Below are positions 18,019-28,297 of a DNA stretch of 64,000 nt, piece after piece. The DNA is taken from positions 6,572,001 through 6,636,000 of the forward strand of contig CP108521.1 in the NCBI GenBank assembly GCA_035999765.1, written 5' to 3'. The position numbers and the translations under genes are program-made. Each line of letters starts with the position of its first letter. The stretch's first letter is position 1. The notes below the pieces were generated by a model, which saw only the letters and a program-made list of their open reading frames with translations, was not told where the DNA came from and did no database searches. The DNA is from Streptomyces sp. NBC_01231 (lineage in GTDB: Bacteria > Actinomycetota > Actinomycetes > Streptomycetales > Streptomycetaceae).

Positions 18019-18762
18019 ATGCAGATCTTCGGCGTGGACATCGGTGGATCCGGGATCAAGGGTGCCCCGGTGGACCTGGACAGGGGCGATCTCGCCCAGG
18101 AGCGCTTCAAGGTGCTGACCCCGCACCCGGCGACACCCGACGGGGTGGCGGACGGCGTGCGGCAGGTCGTCGAGAACTACGGCTGGACCGGACCCGTCGG
18201 CCTCACCTTCCCCGGCGTGGTCACCGGCGGATCCACGATCCGTACGGCGGCCAACGTCGACAAGGACTGGATCGACACGGACGCGCGTGCCCTGTTCAGC
18301 GAGCGCCTGGGCGGCCTGCCGGTGACGGTGGTCAACGACGCGGACGCGGCGGGCGTCGCCGAGATGGGCTTCGGCGCCGGCCGGGGCCGCAGGGGCACGG
18401 TCTTCCTCCTCACGTTCGGCACGGGCATCGGCAGCGCCCTGTTCGTCGACGGCGCCCTCGTCCCCAACACCGAGCTGGGCCACCTGGAGCTGCACGGCCA
18501 CGACGCGGAGAAGCGCGCGTCCAGCAAGGCCAGGGAGGACGAGGACCTGACGTGGGAGCACTGGGCCCACCGGGTCCAGAAGTACCTCGCCCATGTCGAG
18601 ATGCTCTTCTCGCCCGAGCTGTTCATCATCGGCGGCGGCGTCAGCCGCAAGGCCCAGAAGTTCCTGCACTACATCGAGGGCATCAAGGCGGAGATCGTCC
18701 CGGCGCAGTTGCAGAACAACGCGGGGATCGTGGGCGCGGCGATGCACGCGGCGAAGGAGTAG
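18019..18762 (+). CDS. ppgK: Polyphosphate glucokinase (ROK family)
   Basis: This 247-residue ROK-family kinase has the N-terminal phosphate loop DIGGSGIKG, the [10 protein letters not shown] segment, [11 protein letters not shown] and the ELGHLELHG metal/catalytic region. The length and these motifs fit actinobacterial PpgK, which phosphorylates glucose using polyphosphate or ATP. It begins 29 bases after ispH and may be cotranscribed. It is the likely partner of non-PTS glucose uptake. Confidence 0.93.
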   Translation: MQIFGVDIGGSGIKGAPVDLDRGDLAQERFKVLTPHPATPDGVADGVRQVVENYGWTGPVGLTFPGVVTGGSTIRTAANVDKDWIDTDARALFSERLGGLPVTVVNDADAAGVAEMGFGAGRGRRGTVFLLTFGTGIGSALFVDGALVPNTELGHLELHGHDAEKRASSKAREDEDLTWEHWAHRVQKYLAHVEMLFSPELFIIGGGVSRKAQKFLHYIEGIKAEIVPAQLQNNAGIVGAAMHAAKE

Positions 18763-18778
18763 CGGGGACGGCGGTGGA

Positions 18779-19375
18779 TCACACCGGCGGACGCTCGCGG
18801 GCCGGCCGGCTCAGCAGGCGGATCTTCCGCACGGTGGCGATCAGACCCGCGACCAGCGCGCCGGCGTAGAGCCATCCCGCCTGTGTCGCGAGCGCCGTGA
18901 ACAGGCCCATCAGACGGCCGCCGAGCCCTCCGTCGCTGTCGGTCACGGGCAGGAGCCCCACGGTGAAGGCGATCGGCACGATGACGGGGGCGGTCAGCAG
19001 ATCGCCCCGGCGGATCCAGAGGGCGGTCAGTACGGACGCCAGGACGAACAGCACCCCGTACACCGTCAGCGAAGACCCGAACAGCAGCTCGTCCACGCAG
19101 CCGAGCAGGAACATCAGCGTCCCGCAGAACAGTCCGCCGCCGAGTCCGGTGAGCCGGGGGTTGGGCATCCTCCGTAAGGCCTGGACCAGCGGAGGACCGG
19201 GCGGCCGTACCGCCGAGGGACGCCGTGGCACCGCACCGCCCCGGCCCGCCGGGGCCCCGGCTCTGCCGGGCCGCCCGGGGCCGCCGTTCGCATTCCGTCC
19301 CGCCTGCGGGGGGACGGGCGGGGGCGTACCGCGTCGCGGTCCGTACTGCGGGGGTCGCGTCCTGTGTTGCTCCAC
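18779..19375 (-). CDS. Proline-rich four-helix membrane protein (DUF6542-like)
   Basis: The 198-residue protein has a Pro/Arg/Gly-rich N-terminal 60 residues that should be cytoplasmic and disordered. Four membrane segments follow (about residues 75-98, 104-120, 128-146 and 165-185) and a basic tail. It is conserved between ppgK and ychF in Streptomyces, as I recall, but its function is unknown. Only 16 bp separate its stop from the convergent ppgK stop. Confidence 0.8.
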   Translation of the reverse strand: MEQHRTRPPQYGPRRGTPPPVPPQAGRNANGGPGRPGRAGAPAGRGGAVPRRPSAVRPPGPPLVQALRRMPNPRLTGLGGGLFCGTLMFLLGCVDELLFGSSLTVYGVLFVLASVLTALWIRRGDLLTAPVIVPIAFTVGLLPVTDSDGGLGGRLMGLFTALATQAGWLYAGALVAGLIATVRKIRLLSRPARERPPV

Positions 19376-19566
19376 TGGACAAACTTAGGTCGGTTTATGT
19401 GCCGAACCACTCGTCGGACACGCCGTCGGCCGGACCTTGGCCATGCGTTCGATACGTCGCCGGGGCGGGGTGCGGTACGCCGTAGACTGGTGGATCGGCC
19501 CCCAGGGGCCTGTCCCCTCGGCCCTCTCACGCCAGCCGCCTCACTCTCACTCCGGGAAGTCGCACC

Positions 19567-20655
<1,089 letters not shown>

Positions 20656-20704
20656 TGAGTGCCACACCACCACGTCACTGATCTGGCGAACGCCCGGTTC
20701 AGAA

Positions 20705-20740
20705 GGGGTCCGACCCTTTGAGGTCGGGCCCCTGGTTCTT
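20705..20740 (+). terminator. Rho-independent terminator of ychF
   Basis: GGGGTCCGACC pairs with GGTCGGGCCCC (one G-T pair) around a 6-base loop and is followed by TGGTTCTTTT, an unusually good T-tract for this genome. Confidence 0.85.
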
Positions 20741-20899
20741 TTCCCGTGCTGGGATGGTGCTGGGACACCTGGCCCGTCGTCACCTTTCATTACTCCTGGT
20801 CGGCCCTACCGGTGATCATGAGCGACAACTGGCGAGGCTGCCTACTAATGTCTATGTTAGTAACGTTGTCGTTAGTATCATGCGTGGGGGTCGGCGGAC

Positions 20900-22318
20900 A
20901 TGGTGGACTTTGTAGGCCGTCGGCAGGAGCTGGCGACGCTGGAGCGAGAGCTGCAGAAGGTGGCGGCAGGGGTTGGCGGCGAGCGACCCGGCCGGTGCGT
21001 GATGTTGCGGGGGCGGCGCCGGGTGGGCAAGTCGCGGCTGGTCGAGCGGTTCGCGGAGCGCTCCGGAGCCCCGTTCTTGTTCTACGCGGCGACCGGTGCG
21101 TCCCCCAGGGATGACCTGGCGCGGCTGGCCCGGGACGCCCAGGCGTCGACGCTGCCGTTGGCGGGGCTGGTGGCCGCCGCGCGGCCGGAGAGCTGGGACG
21201 CCGCGTTCGATGTGCTGGCTGCGGCGCTGCCCGCCGATCGGGCGAGCGTCCTGGTCATCGATGAGGTGCCGTACCTGATGGATGGCGATGGCGCCTTTGA
21301 GGGAATGCTGCAACGGGCGTGGGACCGGGCGCTGGAGACCAAGCCGGTGCTGCTGGTCCTCATCGGCTCCGATCTGTCGATGATGGAGGCACTGAACAGC
21401 TACGGACGCCCCTTCCATCAGCGCGGCCGGGAGATGGTGCTCGGGCCGCTGAACCCCGCCGAGGTGGGCCGGATGCTGGGACTGGACCCGGCGGAAGCCT
21501 TCGATGCCGCGCTGGTCACCGGCGGGCTGCCGCTGATCTGCGCGGAGTGGCCGCGGGGCGCAGGACTGTGGGACTTCCTCGGTGAGGCGCTGAGTGACCC
21601 GGTCTCCGCCCTGCTGGTGTCGGCCGAGCGCTCGCTGGCTGCCGAATTCCCCCCGCAGGCTCAGGCGCGTACGGTGCTGGCGGCTATCGGCAGTGGCGAG
21701 CGGACCTTCACCAACATCGCCCGTGCAGCCGGCGGAATCGGGGCCACGCCGCTGCAGCGAGCGCTGGAGCTGCTGACAGACAAGCGGATCGTCGCTGCCG
21801 AGCTGCCCGTATCGCTGCGTCCGTCGAAGGATCGCCGGTACCGGGTAATGGATCCCTACTTGCGGTTTTGGCTGCACCTGCTGGGCCCCTCCATGGAGGA
21901 GATCGAGCGGGGGCGGGGCGATCTGACCTTGGCGCGTGTCCGGGAGAACTGGACCAGCTGGCGCGGCCGGGCCGTCGAGCCCCTTGTCCGCGAGGCCCTG
22001 GCCCGGATACTGCCCGACGACCGGTTGCCCGCGGCCGCCGCAGTGGGCGGCTACTGGACCCGCACCAACGACGTCGAGATCGATGTCGTCGGCGCCGACC
22101 GCGCCCCCATCGCCAAGGAGTTGTTCTTCGTCGGCTCCATCAAGTGGTTGGAGCAGTCGCCCTTCGACCGGCACGACCTGGCAGCTCTCCATCGACACCG
22201 GGCCGCCCTCACCGGCGAACCCGTTCCAGTCGTGGCGGTCTCGCGCAGCGGCGTCGACTGTCCGGGGCTCGATGCCACCTACGGCCCCGGCGACTTGTTG
22301 ACCGCCTGGCCGCTGTGA
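20900..22318 (+). CDS. AAA/STAND-type ATPase with DUF234 nuclease-like domain
   Basis: The 472-residue protein belongs to the archaeal-type ATPase plus DUF234 group. The N-terminal P-loop (GRRRVGKSRLVE, about residue 38) and Walker B VLVIDEVPYL (about 118) form the ATPase. A winged-helix region lies near residues 255-310. The C-terminal DUF234 domain (about 330-450) has the PD-(D/E)xK-like EIDVVGAD strand, but the expected E-x-K reads SIK in FVGSIKW. The nuclease centre may therefore be inactive or arranged differently. Role is unknown; defence or regulation is often suggested for the family. It follows an AT-rich promoter-like segment (20843-20880). Confidence 0.8.
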   Translation: MVDFVGRRQELATLERELQKVAAGVGGERPGRCVMLRGRRRVGKSRLVERFAERSGAPFLFYAATGASPRDDLARLARDAQASTLPLAGLVAAARPESWDAAFDVLAAALPADRASVLVIDEVPYLMDGDGAFEGMLQRAWDRALETKPVLLVLIGSDLSMMEALNSYGRPFHQRGREMVLGPLNPAEVGRMLGLDPAEAFDAALVTGGLPLICAEWPRGAGLWDFLGEALSDPVSALLVSAERSLAAEFPPQAQARTVLAAIGSGERTFTNIARAAGGIGATPLQRALELLTDKRIVAAELPVSLRPSKDRRYRVMDPYLRFWLHLLGPSMEEIERGRGDLTLARVRENWTSWRGRAVEPLVREALARILPDDRLPAAAAVGGYWTRTNDVEIDVVGADRAPIAKELFFVGSIKWLEQSPFDRHDLAALHRHRAALTGEPVPVVAVSRSGVDCPGLDATYGPGDLLTAWPL

Positions 22319-22397
22319 GTGGCGGATCGCAGGCGAGGCGTGGGGGTCGGCGAGCGCGGTCAGTCCGCAGATGTTGCGGAGAAGTACCTCGGGCGTC

Positions 22398-23003
22398 CTA
22401 CTCCGCGGCGACGGAGGTGGGGTTCCGGTCGGTCGTGGCACCGAAATCCCCCCAGCCGTACCGCAACCGCTCGAAAACCGCCTTCAGGTCTTCCGGCGAG
22501 TGATCTCCGTATGTGGCAAGGAAGTTGGCGTCCAGAACGAAGCGGGCGAGGGTCGTCGCGAGCAGGTCGTCCTCCGGGACTCCGGCCTCCTGCGCGATGG
22601 TGGCGGCAAGGCTGGCCTCCCAGTGCCGCATCGCCCGGCCGGCGTACTCCAGCAACGCCGGTGTGGATTTGACGAGTTCGACGAAGTCCTCGCCGGACGG
22701 GCCGTCCGGCGTCGGCTGTGCCGCAGGCACCAGGTGCGCCTCGAGCGCGTCCAGCATCGAGACGCCGGCGGCGCGGTCGCGGACCGCGGCCGTCAATGCG
22801 CGCTCGTACTCGTCCTCGGCGTCGAAGACCAGCGCCTCCTTGCAGGGGAAGTAGGCGAACAGTGTGCTCATGGCCACTTCCGCCGCGTCGGCGATCTCCG
22901 CGACGGTCACGTTCTCGAATCCGCGCTCGCGAAACAGGGTGAACGCAGTGTCCGCCAGGCGCTTCCGTGTCTGCGCCTTCTTCCGCTCTCGCAGCCCCGC
23001 CAC
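22398..23003 (-). CDS. TetR-family transcriptional repressor
   Basis: The 201-residue protein has an N-terminal TetR helix-turn-helix (about residues 10-56, with TVAEIADAAEVAMSTLFAYF) and an all-helical ligand domain. GTG 23003 is the start because AAAGG precedes it at the right spacing. The longer frame upstream is not coding-like. It is divergent from the DHA2 exporter at 23441, its probable target, and the palindrome at 23376-23395 is its likely operator. Confidence 0.9.
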   Translation of the reverse strand: MAGLRERKKAQTRKRLADTAFTLFRERGFENVTVAEIADAAEVAMSTLFAYFPCKEALVFDAEDEYERALTAAVRDRAAGVSMLDALEAHLVPAAQPTPDGPSGEDFVELVKSTPALLEYAGRAMRHWEASLAATIAQEAGVPEDDLLATTLARFVLDANFLATYGDHSPEDLKAVFERLRYGWGDFGATTDRNPTSVAAE

Positions 23004-23440
23004 TCGGACAACCTTTCGTACTGAGGGACGTCTCGCTTCATTGTCAGGCGACAACCCTGATCGGCCCTGACTCCTCAGTGAAGGGGGCAAGCAGGCTCCC
23101 TGGCGTTGGGAAGGCGCCTCCGACCTGCAGAGATGCGAGTGTCCACATCGTACTCCGCGCGGAATCAGGCGTGCTTGTCCGCTGATCGAGCGTACATGCC
23201 GGGTTGGGATTCCCCACCCGCGTGGCCTGGCCATGCCGCCACCGCGCCCATCCTCGGCACCTTGACGGGGCTTCGTCGCACCCGTTCGCACCTCCATGAC
23301 CTGCGGCGTCACCAGACGGCGAGCTCTGCGGCCACCTCACTCAGGACCGAGTGCAGAAGTGGAGCGACTCGTTATTGACATGCACAGCAATGTCATATCT
23401 ACTCTGAAATCGAAGGGACTTCGAAATTTGAGGAGAGTTC
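23004..23440. other. 437-bp divergent regulatory space between TetR gene and exporter
   Basis: No gene is supported. The right third is distinctly AT-richer than the surroundings and holds the exporter promoter and operator-like palindrome listed separately. The left part beside the TetR start shows nothing further I can name. Confidence 0.5.
23375..23403 (+). promoter_or_regulatory. Exporter promoter with overlapping TetR operator-like palindrome
   Basis: TTGACA at 23375-23380 is a perfect -35 element, followed about 15-17 bases later by a TATCTA/TCTACT -10 candidate. The inverted repeat TGACAT (23376-23381), 8-base spacer, ATGTCA (23390-23395) covers the -35 and the spacer. That is where a TetR dimer would block transcription of the exporter at 23441. 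Binding by the adjacent TetR protein is inferred. Confidence 0.6.
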
Positions 23441-24958
23441 ATGGAAGTGACGGCTGCGCGCCGATGGCTGGCCCTCGGCGCATTGGCGCTCGCGATGCTG
23501 ACCGTCGGGCTCGACATGACGGTGCTCAACATCGCCCTGCCCACGCTCGCCCGTGACTTGCACGCGGGCACCGCGGCCCTGCAGTGGTTCAGCACCGCGT
23601 ACACGCTGACGCTGGCGGGCGTGATGCTGCCCGCCGGTGCGCTCGGCGACCGGATCGGGCGGAAGAAGGTCGTGTTCGGCGCCCTGGTGCTCTTCGGCGG
23701 GGCCTCCATCTGGTGCGCGTTCGCCTCGTCGTCCGGCGAGCTGATCGCGGCCCGCGTGCTTCTCGGTGTCGCGGCGGCAGCGCTGATGTCCTTGTCGATG
23801 GGAATGATCCCGGTGTTGTTCCCTGACCCGGCGGAACGCGGACGGGCCACCACCGTGTGGATCACGGCGGTGACCCTCGGAATGCCGCTGGGCCCCATCG
23901 TCGGTGGCCTGCTGCTCAATCACTTCTGGTGGGGCTCGGTGTTCTTGGTGAACATCCCGACCGTCATCGTCGGCGCGCTCGCGGTGGGCCTGTGGATGCC
24001 GGAATCCCGCAGCCGGGTCCGTCGGCCCATCGACCCGGTCAGCGTGGCGCTCTCGGCGGCCGGACTGGTGGGTCTCACTTACGGTTTGATCCGATTCGGC
24101 GACGAAGGCTGGGGTGACGGCACCGCCTGGGGCACCTTGGTGGCGGGCCTCGCCCTGATCGCGGGCTTTGTCGCCTGGGAACGGACCAGGGAACACGCCC
24201 TCGCGGACCTCAGCCTGTTCGGGGATCGCGGATTCCGCATGGGTACCGTCTACCAACTGATCAACGCCTTCGCGATGTTCGGCCTGTTCTTCACCATCCC
24301 GCTGTACTTCCAGTCCGTGCTCGGCGTCGATTCGCTCGGCAGCGGTCTGCGCATGCTCCCGATGATCGGTGGTCTGCTGGTGGCCTCGAACTTCCTGGAG
24401 GGTTTGCGCGACAAGATCGGTCTCAAGGCGACCCTGATGATCGGCTTCGCCGTCCTCGCGGTCGGGATGGGACTCGGCTCGCTGACCGGCATCGGCACTT
24501 CGTACGGGTTCGTCGCCGCCTGGATGGCCGTCGTCGGCCTCGGTATCGGCCTGGTACTGCCCACATCCATGGCGCTGTCCGTGGGCGCGCTCACCCCTGA
24601 GCGGGCGGGCGCGGGATCGGCCCTGCTGTCGGCCCTGCGCCAGGCTGCCGGCACCACCGGGGTGGCCGTGCTCGGCACGGTGCTGTCCACGCGGTACCAC
24701 TCCGAACTCGGCCCCCTCAACCGCCGGCCGATCTCCGACGGCGTCGGGTCCGGCGTAGCCGAGGCCGATTCGCTCAGCGACGCATCGATGCTCCACCACG
24801 TCCAGACGGCCTTCGTGAGCGGCATGGACCTGCTCCTGGTCGTCTGTGCCGGAATCGCGGTCGTCGGTCTCCTCCTGTCGGCGGTCACCACCAAGAGCCG
24901 CTCCACCAGCGCATCCGGGGCGCAACTGCCCGAGTCGGAATCCGTGTCGGTCGCGTAG
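23441..24958 (+). CDS. MFS drug exporter, DHA2 family (second copy)
   Basis: This 505-residue transporter has 14 hydrophobic segments. It has LDMTVLNIALPTLARDL in TM1, motif A GDRIGRKKV after TM2 and a motif C-type glycine-rich TM5 (GMPLGPIVGGLLLNHFWW). It should export drugs or antibiotics by proton antiport. It is distinct in sequence from the exporter at 4920. It is the likely target of the divergent TetR repressor, and GAGGAGAG precedes the ATG. Confidence 0.93.
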   Translation: MEVTAARRWLALGALALAMLTVGLDMTVLNIALPTLARDLHAGTAALQWFSTAYTLTLAGVMLPAGALGDRIGRKKVVFGALVLFGGASIWCAFASSSGELIAARVLLGVAAAALMSLSMGMIPVLFPDPAERGRATTVWITAVTLGMPLGPIVGGLLLNHFWWGSVFLVNIPTVIVGALAVGLWMPESRSRVRRPIDPVSVALSAAGLVGLTYGLIRFGDEGWGDGTAWGTLVAGLALIAGFVAWERTREHALADLSLFGDRGFRMGTVYQLINAFAMFGLFFTIPLYFQSVLGVDSLGSGLRMLPMIGGLLVASNFLEGLRDKIGLKATLMIGFAVLAVGMGLGSLTGIGTSYGFVAAWMAVVGLGIGLVLPTSMALSVGALTPERAGAGSALLSALRQAAGTTGVAVLGTVLSTRYHSELGPLNRRPISDGVGSGVAEADSLSDASMLHHVQTAFVSGMDLLLVVCAGIAVVGLLLSAVTTKSRSTSASGAQLPESESVSVA

Positions 24959-25565
24959 TCGCGTCGATCGCGTGGTCGAAACCAGCCGTGGACGGGACCT
25001 CACGTCTCGTAGACCGTGGAGCGGTGTCCGGCCTGTCGCGTGATCCCGGCTCCACGGCACCGTCCGCTTGCCACAGCGACGACCCCCCGGGTCGGCTCTG
25101 AGGGACTGCAGCTTGTCGAAGACGACAGCCGGCGGGTTGTGCCGGACAACGGCGTTCGGGCTGAGCGAGGCCAGGGCCTCGGGAAGCGGCAGTGCCTGTA
25201 CCCGGGCTCGTACGCGGGCGCATTCGCTGTCCAGGCATCACCGACGGCATCCTGCGCTGCCGCTACCGCGACTCCTTCAGCGATCCGGAGCTGATGACGC
25301 CGGGGAAGACGTACGAGATCACGGTGGAGGCGCCGGACACGGCGAACCTGTTCCTGGCTGACCCTGTCTGTCCTCGACCCTGAGGGAAGGCGTCGGCCAC
25401 CTCAGCCTCTGATAGCCGTGGGCCGTCCGGATCGTCGCGCTCGGCACCGGCGTTCCACTGCCGTCGCCCCGTGCTTACCATGCGCTGTGTCGTACGTCAG
25501 TTCCGTACGCCCGTTCCGTACGGTCGCCGACCCGGCACCCCGCCCGAACCAGGAGCACGGTACCC
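24959..25565. other. 607-bp non-genic stretch with gene fragments
   Basis: This space holds a plus-strand CocE/NonD hydrolase fragment (listed) and a minus-strand coding-like piece at about 25075-25195 that includes LPEALASLSPNAVVRHNPPA. That piece has good codon bias but no start and no family I recognise. The rest shows no usable frame. Confidence 0.5.
25231..25383 (+). pseudogene. CocE/NonD-family hydrolase C-terminal fragment
   Basis: The frame reads GITDGILRCRYRDSFSDPEL, then a PGKTYEITVEAPDTANLF segment, and then breaks to a stop at 25381. This matches the jelly-roll C-terminal domain of X-Pro dipeptidyl-peptidase/CocE-type hydrolases, in which GHRIRLDISSSNFPRF should follow the NLFLA position. 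The alpha/beta hydrolase core is absent, so this is a relic. Confidence 0.6.
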
Positions 25566-26771
25566 GTGTCCATACCCCCGCCCCCTGGGGCCCCGCAGCC
25601 GCAGGAACCCCAAGGGCCGTACCCGCAGGGCCAGTACCCGCCGGGGCCGGTGCCGGGGCCGTACGGACCGTATGGGACACCGCCCTACCAGACCTGGGGG
25701 CAGGGCTACAGCCCGTACGCGCGGCCGGCGCCCGTCAACGCCCTCGCCGTCGCCTCGCTCGTGCTCGGCGTCCTGTGCTGCGTGCCGGCGGTGGGGCTGG
25801 TGCTGGGGCTGGTCGCGCTCGGGCAGATCCGGCGGAAGGGGGAGCGCGGGCGGAGCATGGCCGTCACCGGTTCCGTGCTGTCGTCCCTCGGGCTCGTGCT
25901 GTGGGTCGTGGCGCTCGCCATCGGAGGGCTCTCCGATGCCTGGGAGGGCATCAAGGAGGGTGCGCGGGACAACGGTTCGCTCTCGCGCGGCGAGTGCTTC
26001 GACGCGCCAGACGGCCTGCGGGGCTCGTTCTACGACCTCGACGAGGTGCCCTGCGCCGACCGCCACGACGGGGAGGTCTTCGCCGTCGTCAAGCTGCCGG
26101 GCGGCCGGTTCCCCGGCGACGACGAGGTCACCGACACCGCCGAGGAGAAGTGCTACCCCCTCCGGTCGTCGTACGCCATGGACACCTGGGCCGTACCGGA
26201 CGACGTGGACGTGTACTTCGTCGTCCCGTCCGCGGAGAGCTGGCGTATCGGCGACCGCGAGATCACCTGCGCGTTCGGCAACACCGACGAGCGGGGCAGC
26301 CTCGAGGGCGGCTCGCTGCGCAACGACGGGACGACTCTCGACGCCGACCAGATCGCCTACCTGAAGGCGGCCAACCTCCAGGACGCCGCCCTGGACTCGA
26401 TGCCCCTGGACACCCCGGCGGACGACCTGGCCGCCCACACCGAGTGGGCCGCCAAGGTGTCCGACGCGCTCACCGAGGAGGTCGGCCTGCTGCGTGGCCA
26501 CACGTGGCCCGCCGACGTGAAGAAGCCGGTAGAGGCCCTGGCGAAGGAGCTGGAGGCCCTGGAGAAGCCGTGGGCCGAGGCAGCCGGCGCCGAGGATGTG
26601 GACGCCTACTACGAGCACTACGACGACGCGATCCGCCTGGAGGACCCCGACCGGTCCGTCACCACCCGCGAGGCTCTGGGGCTGGCCGCCACCCCGCCGT
26701 CGTACGACGGAGGCGGCGGCGAGGGCGGCGGCGAGGGGGACGGCGGAGGCGACTCCGGACTCGATGTGTGA
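25566..26771 (+). CDS. DUF4190 / septum-formation domain membrane protein
   Basis: The 401-residue protein starts with a Pro/Gln/Gly/Tyr-rich disordered tail (about residues 1-55). A DUF4190 pair of membrane helices follows (about 57-80 and 95-118). An outer septum-formation-type domain begins GECFDAPDGL and contains the conserved VPCADRHDGEVFAV block. A Gly/Glu-rich tail ends the protein. Family members are cell-envelope proteins of unknown role in actinobacteria. The start GTG at 25566 has only a weak ribosome site. Confidence 0.85.
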   Translation: MSIPPPPGAPQPQEPQGPYPQGQYPPGPVPGPYGPYGTPPYQTWGQGYSPYARPAPVNALAVASLVLGVLCCVPAVGLVLGLVALGQIRRKGERGRSMAVTGSVLSSLGLVLWVVALAIGGLSDAWEGIKEGARDNGSLSRGECFDAPDGLRGSFYDLDEVPCADRHDGEVFAVVKLPGGRFPGDDEVTDTAEEKCYPLRSSYAMDTWAVPDDVDVYFVVPSAESWRIGDREITCAFGNTDERGSLEGGSLRNDGTTLDADQIAYLKAANLQDAALDSMPLDTPADDLAAHTEWAAKVSDALTEEVGLLRGHTWPADVKKPVEALAKELEALEKPWAEAAGAEDVDAYYEHYDDAIRLEDPDRSVTTREALGLAATPPSYDGGGGEGGGEGDGGGDSGLDV

Positions 26772-26918
26772 CGGCGCCTATAGCGGGGAGAAAGTGCCTG
26801 CGTAAAGGCCCTCCCGAGAACATGTCATCACATCGAGTGATTCTCTGGCCTTTGCTTGCATCGGACAACCTACGGTTGCCACGCTGTTGCTGTCTGTACA
26901 ACCTGACGGGAGCGGCCA

Positions 26919-27671
26919 GTGACATTCGGTGAGCAGCCGGCGTATCTGCGTGTAGCGGGGGATCTCCGCCAGAAGATCGTCGACGGTTCGCTGCCACCGC
27001 ACACCCGCCTCCCGTCCCAGGCCAGAATCCGCGAGGAGTACGGCGTCTCGGACACCGTCGCGCTCGAAGCGCGCAAGGTGCTGATGGCCGAGGGGCTGGT
27101 CGAAGGCCGCTCCGGCTCCGGGACGTATGTGCGCGAGCGGCTGGTTCCCCGCCGTATCGCCCGTTCCGGATACCGCCCGGCCGGCGGTGCCACCCCCTTC
27201 CGGCAGGAGCAGGCCGACGGCGAGGCGCACGGCACCTGGGAGTCCAGCAGCGAGCAGGCCGAGGCGAGCGGCGCGGTCGCCGAGCGGCTCGCGCTCGCGT
27301 CCGGCGACCGCGTGATGCGCACGACGTACGTCTTCCGGGAGGCCGGCGAGGCGATGATGCTCTCGACCTCCTGGGAGCCCCTCGCCGTCACCGGCCGCAC
27401 ACCCGTGATGCTGCCCGAGGAGGGGCCCCTCGGCGGCATGGGTGTCGTCGAGCGCATGGCCGCCATCGACGTCGTCGTGGACAACGTCACCGAGGAGGTC
27501 GGCGCCCGCCCCGGCCTCGCGGAGGAACTGCTCGCCCTCGGGGGTGTCCCCGGCCATGTCGTCCTGGTCCTCCAGCGCACGTACTACGCCTCGGGCCGCC
27601 CGGTGGAGACGGCCGACCTGGTCATCCCCGCCGACCGCTACCAGGTCGCGTACCACCTGCCGGTGAAGTAG
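26919..27671 (+). CDS. GntR-family regulator with UTRA ligand domain
   Basis: The 250-residue HutC-type GntR regulator has a winged helix at about residues 1-72 (AYLRVAGDLRQKIVDG, then RIREEYGVSDTVALEARKVL). A UTRA domain covers about 90-245. It starts at GTG 26919. Its upstream stretch contains an AT-richer segment and a TGTACAAC word near 26896, of the kind these proteins bind in autoregulation. No transporter or catabolic operon is adjacent, so the effector is unknown. Streptomyces carries many orphan members. Confidence 0.92.
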   Translation: MTFGEQPAYLRVAGDLRQKIVDGSLPPHTRLPSQARIREEYGVSDTVALEARKVLMAEGLVEGRSGSGTYVRERLVPRRIARSGYRPAGGATPFRQEQADGEAHGTWESSSEQAEASGAVAERLALASGDRVMRTTYVFREAGEAMMLSTSWEPLAVTGRTPVMLPEEGPLGGMGVVERMAAIDVVVDNVTEEVGARPGLAEELLALGGVPGHVVLVLQRTYYASGRPVETADLVIPADRYQVAYHLPVK

Positions 27672-28060
27672 CGCGCCCCGGAAGTGGAGCGCGCCCCGCA
27701 GGCCGACCGGAAGTGAGATGGCGCACGTTCCCTGGGGAACGGCGCACGCCCTCCTGGCAGTTGCCTCGGGCGAACACCCAACCGAAGCGGCTGCGCGGGA
27801 GGTTGGGATCCAGCCGTTCTCGCAGGTCGGCGCGGGCGCGTCGGCCGTGCCGCCGACCGGAGGCAGCGGGAGGGGCCAGGGGCGCGTTCGGTGAAGTGCG
27901 CCCTGGCGGCTGTCGGTCCGTCATGGCTGGTTGCGTACCTCTTTGTGAAAAGCCGTGTTCGCTGCGTAAAGGTTGGGCGTAGGCTCGGGCATATGCGGAA
28001 TGCGGTTTCCTTATCGGGTGGGGCGCGGCGCAGGCGGCGGGCGGGAAGCGGAGGGGCGCG
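27672..28060. other. 389-bp intergenic stretch after the GntR gene
   Basis: A direct repeat GAAGTGGAGCGCGCCCCG-like word follows the stop. A minus-strand frame from ATG 27924 (MTDRQPPGRTSPNAP start, Arg-rich) is open back into the GntR gene. It lacks a well-spaced ribosome site and strong codon bias, so it is not called as a gene. Nothing else is seen. Confidence 0.4.
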
Positions 28061-28252
28061 ATGAACGACGGCACGATCACTCTTCCCTGGCTTGTCATAC
28101 GGCAGGACGACAGCGGCAATCGCTATCGCGTCGGCAGGTACGCGACCCGGGTCGAGGCCCAGAAGATCGCGGACAGTCTCGACGGTCGCGGCCACAAACA
28201 GCTCTACTGGGTCGAGCGCATCGGCCCGAACGGAACGAGCTCGGCGGACTGA
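28061..28252 (+). CDS. Small SPOR-like protein
   Basis: The 63-residue protein reads as one SPOR-like repeat: YRVGRYATRVEAQKIADSL followed by a beta strand (YWVERIG). Similar tiny proteins are annotated as SPOR-domain proteins across Streptomyces. SPOR domains bind denuded septal peptidoglycan, but this one has no signal or membrane segment, so that role is doubtful. It has a GGAGGGGCGCG ribosome site and lies 45 bp before the Nudix gene. Confidence 0.75.
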   Translation: MNDGTITLPWLVIRQDDSGNRYRVGRYATRVEAQKIADSLDGRGHKQLYWVERIGPNGTSSAD

Positions 28253-28297
28253 TCCCGCCCCGCGCCGGCCCGCCTGCCCTCCCGTAGGCTCCGGCGC

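Noticed and set aside
27622..28119. Arg-rich minus-strand frame after the GntR gene
   Set aside because: It runs into the GntR coding sequence, lacks a spaced ribosome site and has weak third-position GC bias.
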